A DNA stretch of 64,000 nt, from positions 5,093,501 to 5,157,500 of the forward strand of contig JARFJB010000002.1 of NCBI GenBank assembly GCA_036346205.1, written 5' to 3'. Every line of letters starts with the position of its first letter. The stretch's first letter is position 1. Below, in pieces: positions 1-11,300 of the stretch. The notes beneath the pieces were generated by a model, which ran no database searches, was not told the origin of the DNA, and saw nothing but the letters and a program-made list of their open reading frames with translations. Source of the DNA: Vesta saturnalis (lineage: Eukaryota; Arthropoda; Insecta; Coleoptera; Lampyridae). The position numbers and the translations under genes were made by a program.

Positions 1-119
1 AAATAACAAAAATATATAAGACAATCTCTTTTGACAACTCACTGTGACTATCTAACTCTAGCGGTAGCATCACGAACTACCCATCTTTATTATCAGCAGG
101 GATGCAGGAGTACGATCTT

Positions 120-146
120 ACACACACACACACACACACACACATA

Positions 147-209
<63 letters not shown>

Positions 210-410
210 TACATGTAGGTGTCGAAGGTTGTGCAACCTTTTTTTCACTATCGCTCAATCGACTTATTACATCACTTTACAACGTTTGGCAAATGTCAAG
301 ATCGACCATGGTGTGTGTGTATGTATGTCTTGTGTGCTTGCGTGCGGGTGTGTGCGCACGTGCGTGTGAGGGTGCATGTGCGTGTGCTGAGCGTGTGCGA
401 ATGCAGAACG
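120..410. repeat. CA and TA microsatellites followed by GT-rich low-complexity DNA
   Basis: A (CA)n run at about 120-144 is followed by a (TA)n run to about 202. From about 308 to 405 the + strand is a purine/pyrimidine-alternating GT/GC-rich tract. Open frames here (e.g. runs of Cys/Val/Arg or Thr/His) are products of the repeat and not genes. Confidence 0.9.
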
Positions 411-634
411 AAAACGCGTATGTACAGTTGACCGAAGCAAACATGACAGCTGAGAGGTCGGAGCTCTCGCTGTCGTCTTTTTTCAGAGTACATTCAGGTT
501 AAGAAGTATTTCGGCGGTAAATTTAAATATTTGAAATTGGTCCTTGAACCGCAACACAAGTACTTTCTGGTCAACTAAACATTACTTTATTATAAGTTTT
601 TGTTATGAACTAATAAGTTCAAAAGTAAATATGT

Positions 635-840
635 AATTAAAAACTATTATTAATTTTATTAAATACATAAGTAAAAAGTTTACCTCGAGTATGTAGACAT
701 ACATGAAGACAAAATTTACATCGATTGGGGCTTGTATCTCGATGGCGCGGTACTCTAGCAAAGTGCAGGTCGTAGGTTCAAATCCTACTCGAGGTAAACT
801 TTTCATTTATGTATTTAATAAAATTAATAATTTTTAAATT
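635..840. repeat. Foldback: about 55-bp inverted repeats around a tRNA-like core
   Basis: The left arm (635-691) and right arm (786-840) are near-perfect reverse complements ending in TTTACCTCGAG / CTCGAGGTAAA. The roughly 95-bp loop holds a tRNA-like sequence. The structure could be a MITE that captured a tRNA-derived SINE head, or the remains of two inverted SINE copies. No target duplication was identified with confidence. Confidence 0.75.
719..796 (+). other. tRNA-Ala(AGC)-like sequence, probably a SINE head or tRNA pseudogene
   Basis: A T-arm is clear: GTAGG (772-776), loop TTCAAAT, CCTAC (784-788). An anticodon-like arm is GTACT (750-754), loop CTAGCAA with AGC in anticodon position, AGTGC (762-766). 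A further stem pairs CATCGA (719-724) with TCGATG (739-744). The sequence TCGAGGT at 789-795 could serve as the 3' acceptor strand, but its complement ACCTCGA lies upstream at 682-688, with an extra hairpin-containing segment in between. This spacing does not fit a normal tRNA, so a functional tRNA is unlikely. A T4 run follows at about 800. Confidence 0.5.
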
Positions 841-914
841 TTACTTGTCTAATAACTAAATAAAAGAGACGTTGTTGAATTATCCATTACAAATGACACG
901 ATTAAATGTAATAA

Positions 915-1045
915 ACGTTATTACAAAATAAGTATGTATATAAAAAAACGCATAACATGTTATTACAAAATAAGAAATTCAAAGGTTATGTATGTTGTTA
1001 CAAAATAAGCATTTTAAAAACTGCATAATATGTTATTAGAAAATG
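915..1045. repeat. Short tandem repeat with core GTTATTACAAAATAAG
   Basis: Three to four diverged copies of a roughly 45-50 bp unit occur, each containing TGTTATTACAAAATAAG or a close variant. It lies beside the 3' end of the transposase remnant at 1077-1543 and may be subterminal repeat sequence of that element. Confidence 0.6.
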
Positions 1046-1076
1046 CAAAGCAAAGATTATAACTTTAAAATTTTAT

Positions 1077-1543
1077 TTACTCTCCAAAACTTCTTCGTCG
1101 GAGTTTACGTCATCGTCAGATAGCTCAGTATTAATTTTGATAATCAAGTTTATGAACACCCCACCAGTATAATTTACTTTGTCCTTCATTTTATCAACTA
1201 CTATTTTTATTGTTGGAACTTTCTTATCGACGGTATAAACTTTTTGAACTGTCCTTTTTAAAATACACCCAAGTCACAATCATCAAAAACTAATTTGTTT
1301 AGTCCTCCGCTTTCGTTTCTTTTTAGAAGGAGATTTTATTAACTCATCTTCAGATAACTGCTTTTCCTTTCTTATAATTCTCATTGTAGTTGGTAACGAT
1401 TTACCGACAGCAGCAGCTAGTTCGCTGGCCTTCTCCAAAGGAAAACTCCATTTACCATTAGCTTTCTGTCTATCGAAGACAGAAAGTCTTTTACTCAAAC
1501 TAGTTTTAGATATACGGCAGTTAAGGTGTGTAATAAGTTGCAA
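1077..1543 (-). pseudogene. Tc1/mariner-type DDE transposase remnant, catalytic core deleted
   Basis: The minus strand encodes a helix-turn-helix-like N-terminus (about 86 residues) with a basic K/R-rich stretch (KKKRKRRTK). After a frame change near 1283, reading resumes as ...LKRTVQKVYTVDKKVPTIK..., the linker seen in a widespread family of insect DDE transposases. It then jumps to an acidic D/E/S-rich tail ending at 1077. The DDE region expected in between is absent, so this is an internal-deletion derivative. It may be a distant relative of the relic at 11557-12992. Family assignment is from motif memory only. Confidence 0.5.
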
Positions 1544-2084
1544 ACATCAATAAAAATTAACAGTCTTTTGTTTAAACTACAAGAACTATATGAAGCATAT
1601 TAAGGTACATTTACGTTCATATTCCATAGCTGAGATTTTTACTAAGTTATTATGAAAGTGTAATATGTTTATACGTAATATAGCAGATTTAAACAAGATG
1701 TTAGTAAATATAATACTATGGTGGTTTTCTTGGTAACAACTTTTTAACGTAGTCCCTAGATAGCTACGTTATATAGCATACGCATCATTAAATCACTAAT
1801 TGTTTAGTTATTATTGTGGTTAGTACTGTTACGTTTATTGAAATACATACTGAAGTATTGAATGAATTATGTAAATATGTTAATTCTATGAATGGTTTTT
1901 GATTTGATTTGATCGTAATTTCATCTGCTAAATGTAAAAGACGTGCTCTGATACTACTATTCTTTTCCAAACAATCATGGCGTGTTTTGGGTGCATTATT
2001 ATAATTTTCTGTTACAGGTAAGAGAGGGACTTTTTTCGGTAGTACACACTCTGATATCACCACCATCTGCCAATTGGTGTGCTA
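1544..2084. other. AT-rich stretch without a recognised gene
   Basis: I see no coding signal. A pyrimidine-rich tract ending in CCCTAG near 2109 could have been a splice acceptor of the Merlin-like transposase gene that follows. Confidence 0.5.
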
Positions 2085-2109
2085 CTGATTGTATTTTTGT
2101 TTCCCTAGG

Positions 2110-2640
2110 CAGAGACTCCTTTGCGTAGAACTGCAGATGTCATCAAAGACTGTTGTAGATTGCAGCAGTTTTTGTCGAGAGATATGTTATGAATCCGAAC
2201 GTCTGCTGTTTTAGGAAGAGAAGGTGTCACTGTGGAAATCGACTAGGCCAAGATAGGTAAACCAAGTACAACAGGACGAATATACAAGGGAAATGGGTTT
2301 TCGGAGGGTTTGAGCAGGGGTCGAAGAATTCATTCATTGTACTAGTTCTCGAAAGAAGTGCTGCTACTTTATTACAGATAATTCAAGGAAGAACTCGACC
2401 AGATATTACCATCATCTCAGATTGCTGGATTTGTCTAAACAGCGAGGGATTCCAGAATTTTTCCGTTAATCATTATGTGAACTTCGTTGATCCAGACACC
2501 GGGGTCAACACGCAGAACGTTGAGAGATTAAGGAGAGACGTCTGAGGAGTAATTCCACGATTTGTCGAGCATAGTCATTTGAGACATGAATTCGAACTGC
2601 TGTCATTCCACATTCTTCTTCCGATTATAATACCGGAGAA
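2110..2640 (+). pseudogene. Merlin-type (ISXO2-like/DDE) transposase relic
   Basis: Reading across frames on the + strand gives, in the family order, a cysteine-containing segment around 2140-2190 (VVDCSSFCREICYES), VEID.AKIGK near 2240, a glycine-rich strand, a segment like S.ATLLQIIQ near 2350-2390, ITIISDCW near 2410-2430, and VNHYVNFVDPDTGV.TQNVERLRRDVR near 2470-2550. This series is typical of ISXO2-like transposases of eukaryotic Merlin elements (DDE: EIDEAK..., ISDCW..., HTQNVE...). Stops such as the TAG in VEID*AK and several frameshifts show it is dead. Terminal inverted repeats were not located. Confidence 0.7.
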
Positions 2641-5600
2641 GTGGAAGTCAAAGAACTTATATCTGGATCTAGCTCTTCTGTGTAAGTTATTTAAAAGGTA
2701 AGACAATCCTTTTGTTTGCTCTTATTGTGTACTGCGCACACGCTGGTAAAGAAACCCGTTTCCCCCGTTAGTTTTGTGCTAAATAAATTGAAGTGTATTG
2801 TTTTATCATATAATGTTTGTATACGTATGAATTACATTGGTTTAGTGCTTTGTAAACAAATAAATTGTTTATATGTAATCCATTTAGTATTTTGTGTATT
2901 TATGTAAGTGTGTTGTGAAATTTATGGTAATTCTAATAAAAATACTATTATAGTCTTAGCGTAACTTTTTTTATTGTTATATAGTGAATCACGGTTTATT
3001 GACCTGTAATTAATTGCGTTTAATTATGTGGTTAATACAGCAAACTCATTGTTACATAATTATAAAGTTACTTATACAATATCCGGTAGGTAACCAAACA
3101 CACCTCTGATCACGATAAAAAAAATTATATGGATAGTATTGGTGCTTGTCTATTTACACGTAACTGTTTAGTATACATAAAAATACAAAAAGACTGAGCC
3201 AAAAAGTGAAGGACCGTAAACTCAACTATTTCCAAAATACACTAGGTTCTTCATACTCTACAGTAATAACGGGTTGTTGACATTGCAAATAATTAAAAAA
3301 TACTCAATTGCGAAACGCTTTAAATAAAGCCACGGCAGCTATCCTCTCCGGTATCCGTTCACCACACACTTCAAATACCTTCCGCTACATAACTAACTCA
3401 GGCTGCCCCAGGCCTGCCCACCATCAAAACTACATGTCTTCTTTTTCGAAATCTCAACTTCAAGTTTCAAACGCTCAACTTCGACTGACTAAATGCGAAT
3501 AATCAATTTATCCTCTTCCCACTTATATAAAAAAAAATGCATACAAACTATTTCACACATTAACACTTTATCTCTTACCTTAACTCATGAACCCAAACAA
3601 AGAGCGCAGAAACCGATGCCAACTAAAGCAACTAAATTGTAACGATCACAACACATTTTCTCTTTCTAGACAAAAATTCTTAAATGTTAAGGCGCAAACA
3701 CCACATGAACGAATAAAATAAAAAAAAACATTGTACAAAACGCAATTCATACTGTTGATCTCAGTATGGGCCTCTACCAAAATAGCAATATAAAAGCTTG
3801 TTATAAGTTTTACATGATAAAACAGTCCCTACAAACCACAAGCGCTGAATTTTTCCTCTATCATTCTAAATTTACAATAAATTAATCTAAATGCTTCATA
3901 CTGTAATGTATCAAGGCCACTCTATTGACTGCACAACTCGAATGCAAGAACAAAGTTAATGTACGAACTTATTTAAGCCAAATGATCGTCATGAAAAACC
4001 AGGTAGGACCACTTACGTCGTGTAAATGAGTTGTTGCGGGATATATGTGTTGCGGTATGTAAGGGAGGATAAAATAAAGCTAACACAATAAAACACAGTA
4101 TATACATTTATAAGCAAGTGCAATGTAGTTCTGCTATCTTTATTGCGGATTGAGGAAAAGAACTACAAAAAAAACCTCACCGCCTCATACTACAACAAGA
4201 ATAACAACATAAAGTATCAGAATTAACTATAAATACCTAGATCAATACGTATTTACACTCGACTGTTATTGCAAGATTAAATGGCTATTACCCTACTCGA
4301 ACCTTAATAAATCAATTTAATAATAATTTAATACAGGCCTGTATTTCATAAATGGTGATCACCAGGTTATACAGTTAGCTAACTGTAGTATAAGTAAAAC
4401 ATCACATGTTAAGGGTCTGTATTTACAATTAACAAACCAAAAGGTAACATGTTTCATCACAGGTACGCACACAGTATTCCAACGAGAACATGCTTTAGTA
4501 TTGCCACGGTTATCTTACATAAGTCAGCATTATGCCAGTTTTACCCGAGAGCCAATTTTACCCTTCTACTACATTTACAAGGGAACATCCATCTTAAAAT
4601 ATACTACATTATAGGTACGAAATGTCAAAATAAAATATATTAAAAATGAAATCAAAAGACCTCTCTATATTAAATAACAAGATTGTGACGTAACATTAAC
4701 TTTCAAATTATCATTGATATTAATTTATATTAGATGTAATCATCACTCTTGCCATGGTAATGTAATACGATTACGAATCATATATTAATTTCAATTATTA
4801 TTTAGTTCAATTTATAAAAGATCAAAAAATCGTGACATTACCCCTTTGTTAAGATCATAACATTATAAGCATAAGCATTTACTGAAAGAAAATGAATTTA
4901 GTGAATATATATGTATTTCGTCAGACAAAAAAAAATACATTCACTCATTCAAAATATCAAAATCAACAATCCTCTGAATGATTTTCATAACAACCTATCT
5001 CCAACCTTATTTCTAATATCAAAATATACAACAGCCGCCCATATTACTATTATGCATGGTTTCAATTGAACCCGCCTTCTAACTTATAAAATAAAATTTG
5101 TACAGATGCACCAGTTGTGGTACGTCACAATACATACACAGTCACCTATTATAAAATCCAAATCACCACACTCGTGTTACAGTATTGCGCCACCTATTGT
5201 ACAATAACTAAAGATTCTCATTTGTGTGAAAATTTTTAAACTTCTTTTCTGCGTAATACCATGTTACTCGGATTGTAAACTGTTACCAACATTGTTTATA
5301 GCAATTTTAATTTGACGCAAATAACATATAGTTATGCATATACCTATAAAAAATATACTGAAGGCATGTTCGAATTTGTGTCTCAAAGACTGAAGGATAG
5401 CAATATCCTTCACTCAGTTTTTAAACCTTTTACGCAGACGTCGTTTTATTGTAAATGTTTACAAACTCCATTATCCAACAGAGTAAAAATGTGTATACTA
5501 TTAAAATTTCGGAAAAGACATTACATATTCCCTTAATTTAGTGAAAGCATCTTACGTATTATCGCGCTCAAAAAAAAATTCTGGTACAGCCTGTTACTGT

Positions 5601-5895
5601 GGACACTTCCAAAATTCAGATTTTGATGCAGACACATTTGTTGTATGTAAATCAGACATCTCACGATTTTCAAGTAGGGGTTAAACATTTGTCAAACTGG
5701 CAAATTTGATGGATTAAAGACTCTTAGAAACTGTTACTTTGCTATTTCATGGTCATAGCCTGCTAACGCAATTGATTATGTGCAATCAACCAAATGCACA
5801 CAGCTAAAATGTTGCTGTCCAGTGTCCAGCATTTTTTGAGTGCGTTAGTACAAAGCATTGAGTAGATATGAAGCTTTCAGTATATTTTTTATAGG

Positions 5896-5898
<3 letters not shown>
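2641..5898. other. Gene-free AT-rich region
   Basis: Only short, compositionally unremarkable frames occur here (for example near 2716, 3308, 4449 and 5312) and none resembles a known protein. No repeats with clear boundaries were found by eye. Confidence 0.6.

Positions 5899-5967
<69 letters not shown>
5899..5967. repeat. (TA)n microsatellite
   Basis: A nearly pure TA run abuts the left end of the foldback element. A shorter TATATA remnant lies on the right side of that element, consistent with insertion of the foldback at a TA. Confidence 0.9.
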
Positions 5968-5970
<3 letters not shown>

Positions 5971-6722
5971 GATTAGTTAAAAGTATGGAGACGGAGATTT
6001 ATTGTCGTTAATATTCATTTTAGGAAATTATGTTCAATACAAAAGTTTGTTATGAAATTATTATCTACATTTGAGAATACTTGAATTATTTTTTTCTTCA
6101 ATTGTTTTTGAGTTATGACGTCATCGATATTTTTTGAAATGACAACCTATATTTCTGATTACTGATTTCGATAGTACATTCTATTCTCTTTTCAACGGTA
6201 TACAATTTTCAATATGTTACATTTGAAAAAATTGAGAAAAAGTGCCTTAATGTTCAAATATTAAAGATCCATTAAATTAGCAGAATTAATCTAGATAGAC
6301 AAAAGCGAGGCGATAAACAAACTCGAGCGAGGTAACTTTATCAGTGGTTATTGTTTATATCAAATATTGCAAACAAATGAGTCTAGTTACCGTGTTAATT
6401 AATTCTGCTAATTTAATGGATCTTTAATATTTGAACATTAAGGCACTTTTTCTCAATTTTTTTCAAATGTAACATCTTGAAAATTGTATACCGTTGAAAA
6501 GAGAATAGAATGTACTATCGAAATCAATAATCAGAAATATAGGTTGTCATTTCAAAAAAATATCGATGACGTCGTAACTCAAAAACAATTGAAGAAAAAA
6601 ATAATTCAAGTATTCTCAAATGTAGATAATAATTTTATAACAAACTTTTGTATTGAACATAATTTCCTAAAATGAATATTAACGACAATAAATCGCCGTC
6701 TCCATACTTTTAACTAACCCTG
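5968..6722. mobile_element. 755-bp foldback transposon (non-autonomous, TA insertion)
   Basis: Left arm 5968-6290 and right arm 6398-6722 are reverse complements with very few differences along about 323 bp, around a 107-bp spacer. The ends read CAGGATTAGTTAAAAGTATGG on the left and the complement of CAGGGTTAGTTAAAAGTATGG on the right, flanked by TA. Long arms, TA flanks and no coding capacity fit a foldback/MITE mobilised by a Tc1/mariner-type transposase. The 63-residue frame near 6484 is just arm sequence. Confidence 0.85.
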
Positions 6723-7000
6723 TATATATAAATAAATATATATGTAAACCATAGATATCTTACTTCACATCTATGATGTGAACCAATCTTTAGGTTTGTT
6801 TCCAATCTTGGAATATAAAATATATTCTAAGGTTTCCAATGGTGGCTTTCCTTGTCTAAGCTTTTTTTAAGAAAAGAAAGAGAAATGCTAAGCAATAAGA
6901 GGAGGAAAAGAGACATGAAATGGTTTGGTTGTGTATATTCTAACATAAACGGTAATAAAGTGTATGTTTATGAAATGTCAAAATTGTCCAAACTTTATAA

Positions 7001-7222
7001 CGAGTCTCTCGCGACAGTAAAACTTTTGGCTGTATCCAGATAAAAAAAACTAAAATCTACTACATATAACTTAGGATCCAAGCTACGACATTCTACAAAC
7101 CATTGAGAGGATCCTAGATTATCGTAGATTTTAGTTTTCCTTTTTAATTTACCATTTTTTAGACAGATTGAGGTCGCGTTATCACGATTACAGCCAAAAA
7201 TTTTACTGTTGCGAGACACTCG
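7001..7222. repeat. Imperfect palindrome about 150 bp upstream of the Vps39 start
   Basis: CGAGTCTCTCGCGACAGTAA at 7001-7020 is matched by the reverse complement at about 7203-7222, and pairing continues through ...TTTTGGCTGTA and ...AACTAAAATCTAC towards a centre near 7095. The right arm carries about 40 extra bases. It could be a small foldback element. Its position places it in the promoter or 5' untranslated region of Vps39. Confidence 0.75.
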
Positions 7223-7373
7223 CTTTTTAATAGACATTCATGATGATTGAAAATCAAAATATTTACTTATAGGAATTGCTTTGTGTAAAAATGTATATTT
7301 ACTTCCATAAATATTGAAAACGTTATATGAATGATAATTACAACTATATAGAGAGAAAATTCAGTTTTCAAAA

Positions 7374-8344
7374 ATGCATGAAGCTTATCAAGTATCGCAA
7401 TTACTCAAATTAACTGTTCAAATAGAGTCAATAGCTGCTTATGGTAATAAATAATTATGTGATACTCAGCATGATTTATATATTTGCAGATGAAAACTTA
7501 CTTGTTGGAACAAGACAGGGGCATTTGTTTATGTATAGGGTGGTATCGACTTTAGACGATAAATATGATGTAGAGTTGATGAGATATAATAAAACATTTA
7601 GTAAAAAACCCATACAACAGCTTGATGTAATTCCTGAACAAAATTTATTAGTCAGTCTAATTGGTAAAAAGATATTTTAAACTAGCTCTTATGAAAAGTT
7701 TCATTTATAGATAATATTATACAAGTACATGATATTAATGGTAGTCAATTTCCTGTTGTACACCAAGCTACAAGTACAAAAGGTGCTAATATCTTTACAC
7801 TTGATTCTCAGGTTTTCCTTTTTTTTATATTTGTTTTTTTATCCTTACAAATTTTTTACAGATCCAAACCTCCTTGACTGGGGAGAAAAGTGTAGTTGTT
7901 CGTTTATGTGTTGCCGTTAAAAGAAAACTACAACTTTATTATTGGAAAAACAACGAATTAATGAAACTAATAGATGACGTTTCATTAAATGATGTCCCCC
8001 GTGCTTTAGCTTGGTGTCAGGAAACACTATGTGTTGGATTTCGTGGAGAATATACGCTTTTTGAGGTTTCTTTGCACATTATTTATTCTATGCATTTTTA
8101 TTTCATTTTGCAGTTATCTGGTAAAAAACAAGATTTGTTTCCTACTAGTAGCAGTAAATCAATAGATCCCTGTATCATGAAAATTTCTGATACAATTTTT
8201 GCATTGGGTCGTGAAACTCAAACAGTTCTTGTTAATGTTAATGGTGATGCTGAAAAGACAAAGGCTTTACGCTGGTCTGATATACCAATAGTATTAACAT
8301 GGGATGAACCGTACACAATTGGAATTTTACCTGATTCAGTTGAG
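7374..8344 (+). CDS. Vps39: Vps39 exons 1-5 (N-terminal CNH/beta-propeller half)
   Basis: Five exons separated by introns of 46, 47, 50 and 48 bp encode residues 1-260. Each intron begins GT (GTAATA, GTAAAA, GTTTTC, GTTTCT) and ends AG. The exon 4 product ends ...GEYTLFE and joins LSGKKQDLF in exon 5. Exon 5 ends with the codons for ...DSVE and a GTGAAG donor at 8345, leading into the 17.3-kb intron. Frames that run through introns 1 and 4 are artefacts, because both introns happen to lack a stop in the relevant frame. Confidence 0.93.
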
Positions 8345-11300
8345 GTGAAGTAAATTATGTTATAAAATTTTTGGTTTGTTTTATAGTTTGTAAATTGAAT
8401 TATTAAATTGAAAGCTACACAGCTCAGTTTCTGAAATGACTCATATCATAAAAATCTGCCGATTTTTAAAAACATGTAATATACTTTATGTTTCAATAAT
8501 CATTTCATAATACATAACAAATTTCCAGAATGTAGTTTATAAACTTTTCAAAACAACAATTTTAAGAACGCATCATTTAAATCAAAATGACTAGTAAATG
8601 TTTTTAATATTATTATTGTACTCACTTTATAATACTTTTAGAAAGGAACAATTACAAAAAAGTTTTTGTTTTAACCGTATTCAAAAACAAAAATAAGATG
8701 TGGTCTTGATTAATTCTTTATTAAATTGCAATAGGGAATTGTGTGAAAATTGATTTACAATTTAACAAATATGGAGGCTCAGGGGTCAATTCTGGTATTA
8801 TAAATTTATCAACAAATGATTAAAAAAATTCTTAAATAAATAAAAAAGCCATACGGTAATAAAATAAATAGAATAGTGATTCTTTCAAATTTTTAACTGT
8901 ACCTACCGGCGTACCTCAAGGGTCCATTTTAGGTCTCTTTTTTAGTTGGTGTGTATTTATTCCATAAATGAGTAAAGCATTGTACGTTAAAATGGTTGCA
9001 AATGGTCCTCAAATCTTGCAGCCATTTAAATTCAAAGACTTATGGCATTGATGAATATAAATGAGGATCTATCTTCATTTCAATCTATTTCTCAAAAGAA
9101 TTCATATTAATCAGAGCAACAACGGTACAAGCCACGTTTTTCCCAAAAATAAAGTATCCATTTGTCGTAAGTAGTGATGGGAATAATCGAGAAGTACTAA
9201 TCAAATTAGTCGATTATTAAAATATCTCGAGATAATCGATTATGGTCAAAAAATTAGTAAGTATACTAATATTAGTAGTCAATCTCGTTCAATGTATTCG
9301 AATGTGCATGGACAATGCACAGAGAAGCGAGAACGAGAACTGAAACTACTAAAAAAATTAGTAGGTCTAGATACTAATTTTAGTAGTCGATCTTGATCGA
9401 TCTATTTGTTGACGTGTGCTGTGAATGTATGGCATGCACCGAGAATCAAGATGGCAAGAACTGAGAAGCGAGATCGAGAAATTATACTAAATGTAGTTTG
9501 GGAATGCTCTGCTACTATTTTATATTTTTAAAGTTTATAATTTTTATTTTATTAGTAGGTCTTACTCTCGCTTTACTGATTACTCATTAGTAGTAGACAA
9601 GGAAGGTAGCTCTAGATTCTAGATACACGTGACAGGCCGAAATATTTAATATAGTTTACATCCTTTATGATTATCTATGTCGACTTTTAGGAAGTTTATT
9701 TTATTATTTTTATTGGTACCTACCTGTTAATTCGATGTGCCTACTTAATAAATAAAAGAATAAAACGCTTTGTATAAAAGGATTGCAGGTTCGTTTTTCT
9801 TTTTAATATTCAACAATCTCAACAGTATAAATGCAGAAGAATGGTAATACAATTTAAAAAAAAACTTATCTATCACTTAATTATGGAATTTTTTAGTAGT
9901 ACTGCTAAGGAACAAAATTTGATTCAGTTTTAAATTTTCAGATTTCTTTTTCAACCTATTCAAACAAATGCATATTATTGAAATTGTATAATTTCAATAA
10001 TGTGCAATTCTTTAGTAGTTTTTTTTATAATACTTTGGTTTAAAAGTTTCCAAACTACTAATTAGTAACTACTAATATTAGTCGATAATTAAAATATCTC
10101 AACTACTAATAATGATTATTAAAATATCTCTATTATTCCCATTACTAGTCGTAAGGCTAGGAACCTAATTACCTCAAAATAGAAGCTATCACTTATGCTT
10201 CACAGATGGTGCTACAAGACACAAACATTCTTGTTGCTTTGAAATTAACTATTTCAAATGTAAAAACAGTACAAGCCACCATATTTGCACAATGGCCACA
10301 TCAAGCAGTGACAGCTCGACAAAATTTGTAATATTATGACAATTTTGAAAGCCAAGCTGGCGTAAATTTTGAGTTTATTGATGTGTTAGGGACAAAGATT
10401 ATGCCCAAAATGATGGTGAAAGTTGTTCAGGTGTGAATTAAAATATGTGGCTTATTCCCTTATTAAGTAAAATTATTGTGGCTAATTTTTTTTGTAAATT
10501 TTTAATTAAATATGTTGTTATAATTCGTTACCGCTGAAATATCACATTTACCTATTAGTTCCATAAGATTGCCATAAAAATGTTGTATTTGTTGTATGTT
10601 AATATTGATATTAATATAGATTTGTGGCCTAGCTCGTTTATGTCTTAAAAAAGCTTATAAATAGATTGATTTGAGAAATTTAAAAGATAATAAGATTTAT
10701 AATTTAAACATTTAATTTATAAAAAAATGTCATATATATCACTTATGAGACATCTCTGAGTTTATATTATGACATATAATATAACTAGTGCATTGCTTAT
10801 TATTGGTGATAACATGATCCATTTGATTGCACAATGTATCTGACCTAGGGGTGTTGTGGATATCTGCTTCCACATATGCTTAACATCCGCATCAATTCTT
10901 ATATCTACATTGGCTGTGAATCCGCTTTATTTTATTACACAACATGGTGTGTATTTCCAGTCCAGTATGACTAATACCTATAACAATTGCTGTTTCATTA
11001 CCTTTAAGTTTAAGTCGCAACTGATTTATTTATACTTTACAATTTGTAAATGTTTGGCGTGCGTCCTGGTGGTAACTAACAGTATTTAATTTAATTTTAC
11101 TTAATTACTTCACTAAAATATGCACGATGGTTCAACCACCAAAAAATATTTTTTAAATTGCCACATCGCTATCACAAAATCTGCATCTGCAAATCGTTCT
11201 GCATAACTGGTGGTTTCTGAGATGTTTCATTGATAAGCGATTAATCGAGGTTCCGTAATTGATCTCAACATTGTCTACACAAGAACCATATTAGTACTAA

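Noticed and set aside
219..502. Overlapping open frames in both directions over the GT-rich tract
   Set aside because: They translate the simple repeat (Cys/Val/Arg or Thr/His runs) and have no splice or domain support.
603..806. Minus-strand peptide with SLPRVGFEPTTC
   Set aside because: This peptide is a well-known artefact of translating a tRNA-like T arm; the DNA is the tRNA-like core of the foldback.
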